DNA of 60,651 nt from an uncultured Clostridia bacterium (GCA_905235455.1 CAJOLL010000003.1:1-60651); one strand, 5' to 3'; shown: positions 44,569 to 52,760, counted from the first letter of the stretch. Program-made: numbers and translations. Notes: generated by a model from the letters alone, not told the origin.

Positions 44569-46320
44569 TCATCGTCCTCCTTGTCCTATCAGAGCGTCGT
44601 TGTATCCGCTCACCAAACCCCAAAGCACATATACCGATGCCATAGCATTCTTCTTGGCTGTCGACGAAGCGCTGTTACACAACGCTGTGTAAACATAGCT
44701 CATCGGAGAAGCTGTAACAGTAAAATCACCGACATCAGCACAATCACTTTCGATTATATACTCTGTATCAAGATCTTGCAGATAAATGTCATTGATCCTG
44801 ATTCTGTACTTATTATCAGCAACTTTGTATGCCCGCTTCTTCTCTCCGTTAACTGTAACCGGAATGGAATTTGCCGAGTACGAAGATTCAGAATCGAGAT
44901 AGAAATAGATCATAAACGCATTTGTGGTTTCAAACTCCAATTGGAATGTAACCTTGGTAACATCGGAATTCTCGATGTCTTTTACAGCGGCCTTGATTCC
45001 GTTTTCTTCACACCCGGTGATGACCGCATCATAATTCAGTGACAAGAAATCGTCATCGTATACTTTTGAAACCTGGGGATAATTATATTCCCATGCGTTT
45101 TCACCATCCGAATGAACAGATTTTAAATACTCCCACATATAGTGAGCAAAATTGACAAAAGCCTTTTCAACTCCGTTCGGGGAAGCGGTGATCGCCGCCA
45201 GATAAGAACTGACTGACATTTCTTCCTGATCTAATGCTTCTTCTCCATTTTTCAACAGGCACTCAACATTGCAACCCAATTCAAGAGAAGAGAGATCACA
45301 ACGGAAACCATAAAAAGTTTTTGCATTTATATCAGCAGTAAAACTACTGTCAAATTCAACGATCTGCAGTTCTCTGTTTCCTACATAAAACTCCATGAAA
45401 CTGCTTGAAAGCTCGTCCTCTGTATATGTTCCCAAGTCAATATATACATTAAGACCGATCTTTCCATCAAGTGTCATGTTGCAATACTTGATGGAAGGAG
45501 GAATAACTACCTCCTCTTCTTCTATTTCTGTCGCAAGTAAAAACACATTGTCTTTTTTAACTATTTCGTATTCACTTTCGCAAGTAAAAATACTCGTCGA
45601 ACCATAATTGTCAGCATCTACGGCAAAAATTACCGGGTTTGAAAAAGTGGGTACTGCTTCAGTCTCTACACCTACGCTTGCATTTGAGCAATTTCCTGAC
45701 AATGTGATCACTGTGTCTTTGCTGAGATAAACATTATTGATATTGGCATTCCCGCCAAGTATGAGCTCGCCACCTTCTGCCACAAAGATATCAGTACCTT
45801 TTCCACCCATCTTATAGTTGCGGGCAATGATAACATCAGAACCGATATCTACTTTCCCTGCACAATAGATTGCTCCGCCATTCTGGGCACCATTACCGAC
45901 AAATTCAATACCCGAGCACAAGAAGAGTTCTCCATCTTCCTCAACATAAATAGCTCCGCCATTAGCAGCTTGTCCATTAGCAATGAAGCTTGTCGACGTC
46001 GGATCGTCATCATGTGCGGTGTTCATCAGTGTAAGAGACGCTCCCGACGATACAACAAAAATTTCATTACTGTTTCCATTGATCGTTTTTCCGTTAAGGT
46101 CTAACATCCACTCCGCGCCACCGGGAACAGTAATAGTACTCTCGCCATTTAGAGCCGTACAATTCTCCGTCAACACAACACGTTCGCCATCAGATGCTTC
46201 CAGCTGTGCCTGTAAATCGGCAAAACTGAACTGCTGATCATCTGCATGCACGATCATGGGGAACATAGCCACAATCATGGCGACGCTCACGATCATTGAT
46301 ATTATCTTCTTCTTTCCCAT
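44569..46320 (-). CDS. Secreted protein with beta-helix repeats and a conserved C-terminal module
   Basis: A 583-aa secreted protein: signal peptide (IVSVAMIVAMFPMIVHADD), then right-handed beta-helix turns (about 50-230) typical of adhesin- or autotransporter-like surface proteins (GGAIYVEEDGELFLCSG; GGAIYCAGKVDIGSDV). From about 265 (IKYCNMTLDGKIGLNVYIDL) comes a beta-sandwich type region, and the final 60 residues (SPMSYVYTALCNSASSTAKK followed by YVLWGLVSGYNDAL) form a helical module also seen in other secreted proteins of Clostridia. No anchor. ATG 46320 has GGAGGG upstream. Function unknown; a 33-aa gene follows directly. Confidence 0.7.
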   Translation of the reverse strand: MGKKKIISMIVSVAMIVAMFPMIVHADDQQFSFADLQAQLEASDGERVVLTENCTALNGESTITVPGGAEWMLDLNGKTINGNSNEIFVVSSGASLTLMNTAHDDDPTSTSFIANGQAANGGAIYVEEDGELFLCSGIEFVGNGAQNGGAIYCAGKVDIGSDVIIARNYKMGGKGTDIFVAEGGELILGGNANINNVYLSKDTVITLSGNCSNASVGVETEAVPTFSNPVIFAVDADNYGSTSIFTCESEYEIVKKDNVFLLATEIEEEEVVIPPSIKYCNMTLDGKIGLNVYIDLGTYTEDELSSSFMEFYVGNRELQIVEFDSSFTADINAKTFYGFRCDLSSLELGCNVECLLKNGEEALDQEEMSVSSYLAAITASPNGVEKAFVNFAHYMWEYLKSVHSDGENAWEYNYPQVSKVYDDDFLSLNYDAVITGCEENGIKAAVKDIENSDVTKVTFQLEFETTNAFMIYFYLDSESSYSANSIPVTVNGEKKRAYKVADNKYRIRINDIYLQDLDTEYIIESDCADVGDFTVTASPMSYVYTALCNSASSTAKKNAMASVYVLWGLVSGYNDALIGQGGR

Positions 46321-46726
46321 TTATGTCCCTCCTTATAGCATCCCCTTACAAGGTCAGCGGCAAGTGAGTGAGAGGATTTTTGCGAATAACACAATAGCAC
46401 CATTCCGCCAAACGCCTTGGGGCGCACCGGGTCATGATGTCATAATGACGACCATCCTCCATGGTAGTCCTTATCGCCATTTTAGCACCTTTTGTCGAGC
46501 GAATTGTTACGTAACTGTGTCTTTTCTCGTCTTTTTCTTCATCATGTTGATTCCGTTGTCCTCAGATCTGCCGTCAGGTGCGTTTCCGTTTAGGTTCTTT
46601 TACGTCTCTTATTTATTTACCTTTATTCAATTGTTTTTCGAAAAACAGCGGTATAGAATACACTTGCGGTTGGTCCATTGCGGACCTGCAAAGCCGGAAA
46701 TAACGGATTTCACAGGAGAAACACAT
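46321..46726. other. 406-base region between divergent secreted-protein and buk genes
   Basis: The region has no gene that I can support. It holds the ribosome site of the minus-strand secreted protein gene (GGAGGG near 46329), an AT-rich middle and a good promoter for buk near 46631-46659. Confidence 0.6.
46631..46659 (+). promoter_or_regulatory. Sigma-A promoter of buk-pta
   Basis: TTGTTT (46631-46636), 17-base spacer, TAGAAT (46654-46659). ATG of buk is 68 bases further on. Confidence 0.5.
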
Positions 46727-47848
46727 ATGCCGGAAGACAAGAAATATAAACTGCTGATCATCAACCCGGGCTCTACTTCGACGAAGGTAAGCCTTTTTGA
46801 AAACGAAACATCACTCTTTGAAAAGAGCCTTTTTCACGATGCGGACGTGCTTCTTTCGTTCCCGCACGTAAACGATCAAATGCCTTTCCGCTACGAAGTC
46901 ATCTTGAATATGCTCAAAGATGAGGGCGTCCCTCCGGAAGAGATCGACGTTTTCGTCGGTCGCGGCGGTTCTGCCTGCACGCAGCCGGGCGGTATCACGA
47001 AGATCGACCAGAAGCTCTATGACGATACGGTCGCAGCCGTCGGCGGAAGTGAACACCCCGCGAAACTGGGCGTTATGCTCGCCTGGAAGTTCGCGCAGGA
47101 ATTCAATAAGCCGGCTTTCACGCTGAACCCGACCAACGTCGACGAGTACTGTGACTATGCAAGACTTACCGGTATCAAGGGCATTTACCGTGTCTCTCAC
47201 TCCCACGTTCTCAACCAGAAGGCCGTTGCGGAGTATCACGCGGAGCATGTCATGAATAAGAAATACGAAGACTGTAATTTTGTTGTCGCCCACATCGATG
47301 GCGGCATCACGGTCAGCGCTCATGACCATGGCAAGATGGTCGACGGTAACATGGGCGCCGACGGAGAAGGCGCTTTTACACCGACAAGAATCGGATCCGT
47401 ACCGGTGCTTTCCCTTTTGGATTATATTGAAGAACACTCGGTCGCGGACGTTCGTCTCCGCTGCTCGAGAGCCGGCGGTTTCGTTGATCTTTTCGGAACG
47501 GCCAATGCAGATACGATCCATGATCTGGTCGACAAGGGTGACACGAAGGCATCGCTTGTCTGGAACACGATGCTGTATCAGATCTGCAAGATGATCGGTG
47601 AGATGAGTTGCGTCCTCTGCGGCAAAGTCGACGGCATCCTTCTGACAGGCGGACTTCTCCGTTTTCCGGATGTCAGGGCAACGATCGAAAAGCGCTGTGG
47701 CTGGATCGCTCCGATTGCCGATTATCCGGGCGAGATGGAGCAGGAAGCTCTGGCTCTTCCGGCACTGAAAGTCATGCAGGGTAAGCTCACCCCGCTCATA
47801 TACACAGGCAAACCGGTCTGGGACGGATTCCCGGGAATGGATCTCTAA
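46727..47848 (+). CDS. buk: Butyrate kinase-type acid kinase
   Basis: A 373-aa ASKHA-fold kinase (acetate/butyrate kinase family): phosphate-binding LLIINPGSTSTKVSLF at the N-terminus, VVAHIDGGITVSAHDHGKMV in the middle and the adenosine motif GILLTGGLLRFPDVRA. It converts butyryl-phosphate and ADP to butyrate and ATP, and family members also accept branched acids. The start ATG 46727 follows AGGAGAAACACAT; an upstream open frame has no ribosome site. It stands directly before a phosphate acetyltransferase (13-base gap), so the acyl-phosphate may come from that enzyme. The end product could be butyrate or another short acid. Confidence 0.85.
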   Translation: MPEDKKYKLLIINPGSTSTKVSLFENETSLFEKSLFHDADVLLSFPHVNDQMPFRYEVILNMLKDEGVPPEEIDVFVGRGGSACTQPGGITKIDQKLYDDTVAAVGGSEHPAKLGVMLAWKFAQEFNKPAFTLNPTNVDEYCDYARLTGIKGIYRVSHSHVLNQKAVAEYHAEHVMNKKYEDCNFVVAHIDGGITVSAHDHGKMVDGNMGADGEGAFTPTRIGSVPVLSLLDYIEEHSVADVRLRCSRAGGFVDLFGTANADTIHDLVDKGDTKASLVWNTMLYQICKMIGEMSCVLCGKVDGILLTGGLLRFPDVRATIEKRCGWIAPIADYPGEMEQEALALPALKVMQGKLTPLIYTGKPVWDGFPGMDL

Positions 47849-47861
47849 GGAGGATTTTACT

Positions 47862-48854
47862 ATGAGTTTAATTGAGAAAATCAGAGCGAAAGCACAGGCA
47901 AATGTGAAGCGTATCGTTCTTCCGGAAGGTGACGAGCCACGTACGGTAAAGGCAGCCGAGCTGATCAAAAAAGACGGTCTGGCTGAGCCGGTCCTTCTCG
48001 GTGATCCTTCTGCGGTTGCAAAGGTCGCTTCTGAACAGGGTGCTGATATCACGGGCATCGAGGTCATTGATCCGTGTAACAGTGTGAAATTCGATGAATA
48101 TGCAAATGCTTTCTATGAACTCCGCAAGGCGAAGGGCGTAACTGAGGAAGACGCAAAGAAGATCGTCAAGGATCCGATGTACTATGGCATCATGATGGTC
48201 AAGCTCGGCGATGCGGACGGACTTGTTTCCGGTGCCGTTCACACCACCGGCGATATGCTCCGTCCTGCACTTCAGATCATTAAGGCAAAACCGGGCATGT
48301 CGATCGTTTCGAGCAGCTTCCTGATGGAGTGCCCGAACAAAGAACTCGGCGAAGATGGCCTTCTGGTCTATGCCGACTGTGTCGTTAATCCGTGCCCGAC
48401 TGCAGAAGAGACTGCTCAGATCGCCGTATCTGCAGCAGAGACCGCGCGTATCCTCTGTGGCATCGAAGAGCCGAGAGTTGCGCTTCTTTCCTTCTCCACA
48501 AAGGGCAGTGCGAAGCACGATCTGGTCACAAAGATGCAGGAAGCAACAAAGATCGCACACGAACTCGCCCCGGATCTTCTTCTCGACGGCGAGATGCAGT
48601 TTGATGCCGCTCTCGTTCCGGAGATCGGTGCATCGAAGGCTCCTGGTTCTCCGGTCGCCGGACGTGCGAACGTCCTTATCTTCCCGGATCTTCAGGCAGG
48701 TAATATCGGATATAAGATAACTCAGCGTATCGGTAACGCCGACTGCTTCGCGGTTCTTCAGGGTCTTGCAAAACCGTGTAACGACCTCTCCCGCGGATGC
48801 TCTGTCGAGGATATCGTCAACACCGTCGCAATGACCGCCGTTCAGGCACAGTAA
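47862..48854 (+). CDS. pta: Phosphate acetyltransferase
   Basis: A 330-aa phosphotransacylase. IRAKAQANVKRIVLPEGDEP, LGDADGLVSGAVHTTGDMLR and GSPVAGRANVLIFPDLQAGN are hallmark segments of Pta/EutD, which makes acetyl-phosphate from acetyl-CoA and phosphate. The classical phosphotransbutyrylase (Ptb, about 300 aa) is different, so the pairing with a butyrate-type kinase is unusual. A TAAGGAGGATTTTACT site precedes ATG 47862. It is followed by a terminator at 48870. Confidence 0.88.
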   Translation: MSLIEKIRAKAQANVKRIVLPEGDEPRTVKAAELIKKDGLAEPVLLGDPSAVAKVASEQGADITGIEVIDPCNSVKFDEYANAFYELRKAKGVTEEDAKKIVKDPMYYGIMMVKLGDADGLVSGAVHTTGDMLRPALQIIKAKPGMSIVSSSFLMECPNKELGEDGLLVYADCVVNPCPTAEETAQIAVSAAETARILCGIEEPRVALLSFSTKGSAKHDLVTKMQEATKIAHELAPDLLLDGEMQFDAALVPEIGASKAPGSPVAGRANVLIFPDLQAGNIGYKITQRIGNADCFAVLQGLAKPCNDLSRGCSVEDIVNTVAMTAVQAQ

Positions 48855-48869
48855 TCGTCTGACCACCGG

Positions 48870-48907
48870 GCAGCAAGGGTCTTTGGCCGTTGCTGCTCAT
48901 GTTTTTT
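48870..48907 (+). terminator. Rho-independent terminator of buk-pta
   Basis: Stem GCAGCAA (48870-48876) with TTGCTGC (48890-48896), followed by TCATGTTTTTT. The arm and tail recur once more 64 bases downstream without a matching left arm. Confidence 0.75.
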
Positions 48908-48985
48908 CCCGGGGCAATATGCGACGATCGTCGTGTCGTCTCCTGAAGTCTCGTTGCTGTTCATGTTTTTTCCGGGGGCAATATG
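48888..48985 (+). repeat. 34-base direct repeat pair
   Basis: Two near-identical copies, 48888-48921 and 48952-48985, starting CGTTGCTG and ending GGGGCAATATG, with two mismatched bases. They lie 64 bases apart after pta. The first overlaps the terminator; the second looks like a duplicated piece of it. Confidence 0.7.
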
Positions 48986-49051
48986 ACAAAATACTTCGTA
49001 TGCCTATCGTGTCAAAAACTTTCGGAATTTTGTCGAAGTACAGCTGTTTAG

Positions 49052-49080
49052 TTGAATCGCTTTTCTAAAGAAAGTATAAT
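49052..49080 (+). promoter_or_regulatory. Sigma-A promoter of the membrane-larBC operon
   Basis: TTGAAT (49052-49057), spacer of exactly 17 bases, TATAAT (49075-49080). The first gene's ATG is 69 bases further on. Confidence 0.75.
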
Positions 49081-49148
49081 TATCGTGTGAAAGAATATGA
49101 GAGATGTCTCACATCTTATTTTCCTGAAGTTTAAGGAGGCACAAATTT

Positions 49149-49571
49149 ATGGCTTGTTTTTTAGTTCCTACAACTGAAGCTATCATCACTACGATTGCAC
49201 AGAAATTTCTTGCAAAGAAAGAATCAAATATGGAGATCCAACACGAGGGTTCTTCCGAGATCGTTGAAAAATCCCGTTTTTCTCATAAGCTGAAATGGCT
49301 CAATAATATGCTCTGGGGAGGTTCCGCTCTTCTCATGCTCGAGCATGTTTGGCACGGTGAAGTCGTACCGTGGTTCCCGTTCCTGACGGCGGCAAATGAT
49401 CCTTCTTCCCGTTCTGAAATGTTCCACGAGATGGCAACCGTCGGTGTAGCGATGGCACTTCTCGTAACCGTGGTATGGGCAGGCATGGTCATCGTTTCTT
49501 CCCGTCTGGAAAAGCGCGCCGGCAAGCTCGCCGAGATCGTTGTCGAGGAGTCTTCCGATGAAAAGAAGTGA
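49149..49571 (+). CDS. Small membrane protein, larBC operon partner A
   Basis: A 140-aa protein that I do not recognise by name. It starts MACFLVPTTEAIITTIAQKF (hydrophobic), then a cytoplasmic Glu/Ser segment, two membrane helices (MLWGGSALLMLEHVWHGEVV; VGVAMALLVTVVWAGMVIVS) and an acidic tail. Conserved-looking His/Glu/Trp residues sit in and at the edge of the helices (LEHVWHGEVVPWFPFL, FHEMATVG) and could bind a metal or cofactor. It is the first gene of an operon with a second membrane protein, larB and larC. A strong AAGGAGGC site precedes ATG 49149. A role with nickel-pincer cofactor production is suggested by context only. Confidence 0.75.
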   Translation: MACFLVPTTEAIITTIAQKFLAKKESNMEIQHEGSSEIVEKSRFSHKLKWLNNMLWGGSALLMLEHVWHGEVVPWFPFLTAANDPSSRSEMFHEMATVGVAMALLVTVVWAGMVIVSSRLEKRAGKLAEIVVEESSDEKK

Positions 49572-49580
49572 GGTGTTGTT

Positions 49581-49898
49581 ATGACTTTATTACTGACCGT
49601 TTTTGCTGCGATTATCGCAACTGTCGTTTGGTATAAGAATGCTCCGAAGGACGACTTTAAAGTCGGTACTCTCGCTCTGATCTACTGGGGTGCTTCCCTG
49701 ATGTGGACCTGCGATGCCATCTTCGAGTACGCCGAACTGAAAGACCAATTCTTCCAGCCGGCAACTGCCGACATGATCAACGATGCTTTCCTCGGGCTTA
49801 CCGTCATAGCCCTGGGACTGATTATCTGGCTGGTCGTTCTGCTGGTAAATGATCCGAAGGGTGTTCTTAAGGCCAAACTTCTTTCAAAAAAGAACTGA
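49581..49898 (+). CDS. Small membrane protein, larBC operon partner B
   Basis: A 105-aa protein with three hydrophobic segments (LLTVFAAIIATVVWYKN, LALIYWGASLMWTCDAIFEY, GLTVIALGLIIWLVVLLV). It carries Trp, Cys, Asp and Glu residues inside the second helix region. No name recognised. It lies 9 bases after partner A (GTGAGGTG site) and two bases before larB, so the four genes are one transcript. The two proteins may form a membrane complex, for example for nickel or substrate entry; this is inference. Confidence 0.7.
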   Translation: MTLLLTVFAAIIATVVWYKNAPKDDFKVGTLALIYWGASLMWTCDAIFEYAELKDQFFQPATADMINDAFLGLTVIALGLIIWLVVLLVNDPKGVLKAKLLSKKN

Positions 49899-49900
49899 TA

Positions 49901-50656
49901 ATGAACACGGAGATCAAACAAATACTTGCATCACTTGAGCGCGGCGATATCACTTCGGAGGAAGCTCTCCTGAAGTTGAAAGCCGCGCCTTTTGATGATC
50001 TCGGATTTGCGAAAGTGGACAACCACAGGAGTATCCGCCAAGGAGTGGCCGAGGTGATCTATGGCGCGGGAAAAACACCGTCGCAGATCATCGGGATCAT
50101 GAAGTCCATGATCAATAACGGGCAGGACCGTATCCTGATTACTCGTCTTTCTGAAGAGGCTGCTTCCGAAGTCAATGCCGCTCACGATATCACTTACTGT
50201 AAAGATGCTCGCATCGGATATTACGGTGCTTTTCCGAAAGCCGACGGCATCGGAAAGATCGTCGTCGCAACCGGTGGTACCAGCGATATCCCCGTTGCGG
50301 AAGAAGCCGCCATCACAGCGGAAAGCTACGGTAACGAAGTCGTCCGTCTGTACGATGTGGGTGTTGCCGGACTTCACCGCCTTCTTGCACATAAAGAAGA
50401 GATCATGTCGGCAAGCGTCATCATCGCAATCGCCGGCATGGAGGGCGCGCTCGCGAGTGTCATCGGCGGACTTGCCGACTGCCCGGTCATTGCCGTTCCT
50501 ACATCCGTCGGATATGGTGCTGCTTTTGAAGGATTATCCGCACTGCTCTCGATGCTCAATTCCTGCGCCAGCGGCGTTTCGGTCGTTAACATCGACAACG
50601 GATTCGGCGCCGGTTATTTGGCCAGCATGATCAATCATATGGAGGCAAAAAAATGA
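49901..50656 (+). CDS. larB: Nickel-pincer cofactor biosynthesis protein LarB
   Basis: A 251-aa LarB. Domain evidence: RIGYYGAFPKADGIGKIVVA, GGTSDIPVAEEAAITAESYG and AIAGMEGALASVIGGLADCP, which match the NCAIR-mutase-like LarB fold. LarB carboxylates the pyridinium ring of nicotinic acid adenine dinucleotide and cleaves it, the first step toward the Ni-SCS pincer cofactor of lactate racemase (LarA). Its stop (TGA 50654-50656) overlaps the ATG of larC in ATGA. LarE and LarA are absent from the window, so the cofactor's user is not shown. Confidence 0.9.
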   Translation: MNTEIKQILASLERGDITSEEALLKLKAAPFDDLGFAKVDNHRSIRQGVAEVIYGAGKTPSQIIGIMKSMINNGQDRILITRLSEEAASEVNAAHDITYCKDARIGYYGAFPKADGIGKIVVATGGTSDIPVAEEAAITAESYGNEVVRLYDVGVAGLHRLLAHKEEIMSASVIIAIAGMEGALASVIGGLADCPVIAVPTSVGYGAAFEGLSALLSMLNSCASGVSVVNIDNGFGAGYLASMINHMEAKK

Positions 50657-52038
50657 AGGTTCTGTACATCGACTGTTCCATGGGAGCTGCCGGCGACATG
50701 CTGAGCGCAGCACTTTTCGAGCTTCTTCCGAAAGAAGATCGTGAAGCTTTTGTTGAGAAACTGAATTCTCGCGGGATCCCCGGCGTCAGATATGTGACAG
50801 AACCTGCTGTCAAATGCGGCATTACCGGCACGCACATGTCAGTGCTCATTAACGGTGAGGAAGAAGGCTGCGGATGCGACCACGATCATGAACTTTCCCA
50901 CGAACATGAGCACATCCATCACTACGAACACGAACATGAGCACGAACATTCCCATGAGCATGGCCATTCGCACCATCACAGCAGCATGCACGATATCGAG
51001 CATATCGTGGGGGATCACATGAAGCTTCCCACTTCGGTGGCACTGGATGTACTGGCTGTTTATCAGGAGATCGCCGAGGCCGAAAGCCACGTGCATGGTC
51101 AGCCTGTCGACCAGATCCATTTCCACGAGGTCGGCTCGATGGATGCGGTTGCGGACATTACAGCGGTCTGCCTTCTCATGAAAAAACTTGCTCCGGACGA
51201 AGTGATCGTTTCTCCGATCCACGTCGGTTCCGGAACTGTCAAATGCGCTCATGGGATCCTTCCCGTTCCGGCTCCGGCGACGGCGCGTATCCTTCAGGGG
51301 ATCCCCACATACAGTGCAGACATCAACGCCGAACTCTGCACACCGACAGGCGCCGCACTTCTGAAGCATTTTGCAACGGGCTTCGGAAAACAGCCCCTTA
51401 TGAAAACTTGCGCCATCGGCTACGGCATGGGCAAAAAGGACTTCCCGAGAGCCAATTGCGTACGCGTTATGCTCGGCGAAACGGTAGAAGAGAGCATCGA
51501 ATCTACAGTTTCCGCTGATGCATCTTTTGCCTCCGCTCCAGCTGCGGAAAGTGCTTCTGCAGCTTCCGGATCTGCATCGGTAGCTTCCGGATCTTCTTTT
51601 GCGTCCAACGGCGACATCATCGAGCTTTCCTGCAATGTCGATGACATGACCGGCGAAGCGGTCGGATTTGCGATGGAGCGGCTTTTCGAAGCAGGCGCAA
51701 ATGAAGTGTTCACTGTTCCCTGCGGCATGAAAAAATCCCGTCCGGGCATCCTTCTTCGCGTACTCTGCAAACCCGAAGATAAGGAGAAATTCGTCCGGCT
51801 GCTTTTCGAGCACACGTCGACGATCGGCATCCGCGAAACACAGATGCAGCGCTATATGCTCGACAGACAGATCTACAAAGTCGATACTTCTTTCGGACCT
51901 GTCAGGGTGAAGGTCTCTTCCGGCTACGGCACGACGAGAAAGAAGATCGAGTACGAAGATCTTTCCCGCATCGCAAAAGAAAAGGGGATTTCTCTTTCTG
52001 AAGTAGAGAATATTATCCAGAAAGATTTGAACGTCTGA
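50653..52038 (+). CDS. larC: Nickel-pincer cofactor biosynthesis protein LarC, uninterrupted
   Basis: A 461-aa LarC, the CTP-dependent nickel insertase (cyclometallase). Residues 1-275 are the LarC1 part (YIDCSMGAAGDMLSAALFEL; QIHFHEVGSMDAVADIT). A His-rich stretch at about 74-115 (dominated by HEH and HDH) probably stores or binds nickel. Residues 278-320 are a Ser/Ala-rich linker (VSADASFASAPAAESASAAS). Residues 321-461 are LarC2 (CNVDDMTGEAVGFAMERLFE; PCGMKKSRPGILLRVLCKP). In Lactobacillus plantarum the two parts are joined by programmed frameshifting; here they are a single frame. The ribosome site GGAGGC precedes ATG 50653, in the end of larB. Confidence 0.92.
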   Translation: MKVLYIDCSMGAAGDMLSAALFELLPKEDREAFVEKLNSRGIPGVRYVTEPAVKCGITGTHMSVLINGEEEGCGCDHDHELSHEHEHIHHYEHEHEHEHSHEHGHSHHHSSMHDIEHIVGDHMKLPTSVALDVLAVYQEIAEAESHVHGQPVDQIHFHEVGSMDAVADITAVCLLMKKLAPDEVIVSPIHVGSGTVKCAHGILPVPAPATARILQGIPTYSADINAELCTPTGAALLKHFATGFGKQPLMKTCAIGYGMGKKDFPRANCVRVMLGETVEESIESTVSADASFASAPAAESASAASGSASVASGSSFASNGDIIELSCNVDDMTGEAVGFAMERLFEAGANEVFTVPCGMKKSRPGILLRVLCKPEDKEKFVRLLFEHTSTIGIRETQMQRYMLDRQIYKVDTSFGPVRVKVSSGYGTTRKKIEYEDLSRIAKEKGISLSEVENIIQKDLNV

Positions 52039-52042
52039 CACT

Positions 52043-52154
52043 GTTCTAGGTTTTGTTCTAAAAACATGTGAAAAATAGAACGAAACATAGAACTTTCAAT
52101 GAGATTCTATGTTTCGTTCTAATAATTCCGAAAAAATAGAACAAATAATAGAAC
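52043..52154. repeat. Cluster of seven TAGAAC/GTTCTA hexamers
   Basis: The 112 bases after larC hold GTTCTA at 52043, 52055 and 52116, and TAGAAC at 52076, 52088, 52137 and 52149. Two of them are inside the 16-bp hairpin. They may be operator sites or a degenerate repeat; the minus-strand transcript of fumarase ends here. Confidence 0.7.
52070..52120 (-). terminator. Terminator of the fumarase operon
   Basis: Perfect 16-bp stem AGAACGAAACATAGAA (52077-52092) with TTCTATGTTTCGTTCT (52105-52120), then ATTTTTCAC on the minus strand. Confidence 0.75.
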
Positions 52155-52175
52155 AGATTACCGCGAGCGCAGGCC

Positions 52176-52760
52176 TTAACCCTGCACGAGTTTGTCGAAC
52201 CTCTCTTTGAAGATCTTCGTGTTGTTCTCGAAGAGGTTATTTCCCTGTGTGTCGATGGATACGACCAGCGGGCCGAATTCCTTGACTTTCATGATCCACA
52301 GGGCCTCCGGCATGCCGAGATCCATCCACTCGACGCCCTGAAGCTCTTCGACTTCCCGGGCGGCAACAACCGCACATCCGCCCGGATATGCACAGTGGAT
52401 CGCACCAAACTTCTTGCAGGCTTCCGTCGTCTTTTCGAGCATACCGCCCTTACCGATGATCACACGGATGCCTGTCTGCTCGATGAAGTCCGCTTCTGCA
52501 GCTTCCATACGGCGGCTGGTCGTAGGTCCGATCGAGACCATGTACTGCTTGCCGTTCTCGTCTTTTCCGACGATCGGGCCGGCGTGGATGATCGCACCGT
52601 CTTTAAACTCGAAGTTTTCCGGGAATATCTTTTCTTTTACGACTCTCTTGTGGCCGCTGTCACGGCAGGTCGCGAGCATCCCTGTAAGATAAACGGTATC
52701 TCCGATCTTCAGATCCTTGATCTGATCATATGTAATAGGAGTGGTCAGTACTTTTTTCAT
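52176..52760 (-). CDS. fumB: Fumarate hydratase class I, beta subunit
   Basis: A 194-aa C-terminal-domain subunit of the iron-sulfur fumarase/tartrate dehydratase family. Visible are TTPITYDQIKDLKIGDTVYL, IHAGPIVGKDENGKQYMVSI, GPTTSRRMEAA and GIRVIIGKGGMLEKTTEACK, the segments that form the substrate pocket together with the alpha subunit. It converts fumarate and water to malate (or acts on L-tartrate). Stands 15 bases after the alpha gene; ATG 52760 is taken with AGGAGG at 10 bases. The subunit symbol is used only to mark the role. Confidence 0.88.
   Translation of the reverse strand: MKKVLTTPITYDQIKDLKIGDTVYLTGMLATCRDSGHKRVVKEKIFPENFEFKDGAIIHAGPIVGKDENGKQYMVSIGPTTSRRMEAAEADFIEQTGIRVIIGKGGMLEKTTEACKKFGAIHCAYPGGCAVVAAREVEELQGVEWMDLGMPEALWIMKVKEFGPLVVSIDTQGNNLFENNTKIFKERFDKLVQG

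Noticed and set aside
46811..48067. A long minus-strand frame across buk and pta
   Set aside because: Both genes on the plus strand have full family signatures; the antisense frame has Arg/Ser-rich shadow composition.
48888..48985. CRISPR array
   Set aside because: Only two repeat copies, one part of a terminator, with no regular series of spacers and no cas genes.
50653..52038. Programmed frameshift in larC as in L. plantarum
   Set aside because: The frame is continuous from the start to 52038, with a linker in place of a shift site.
50839..52041. A 400-codon minus-strand frame opposite larC
   Set aside because: It mirrors the larC His-rich and Ser/Ala codons and has no start signals of its own.
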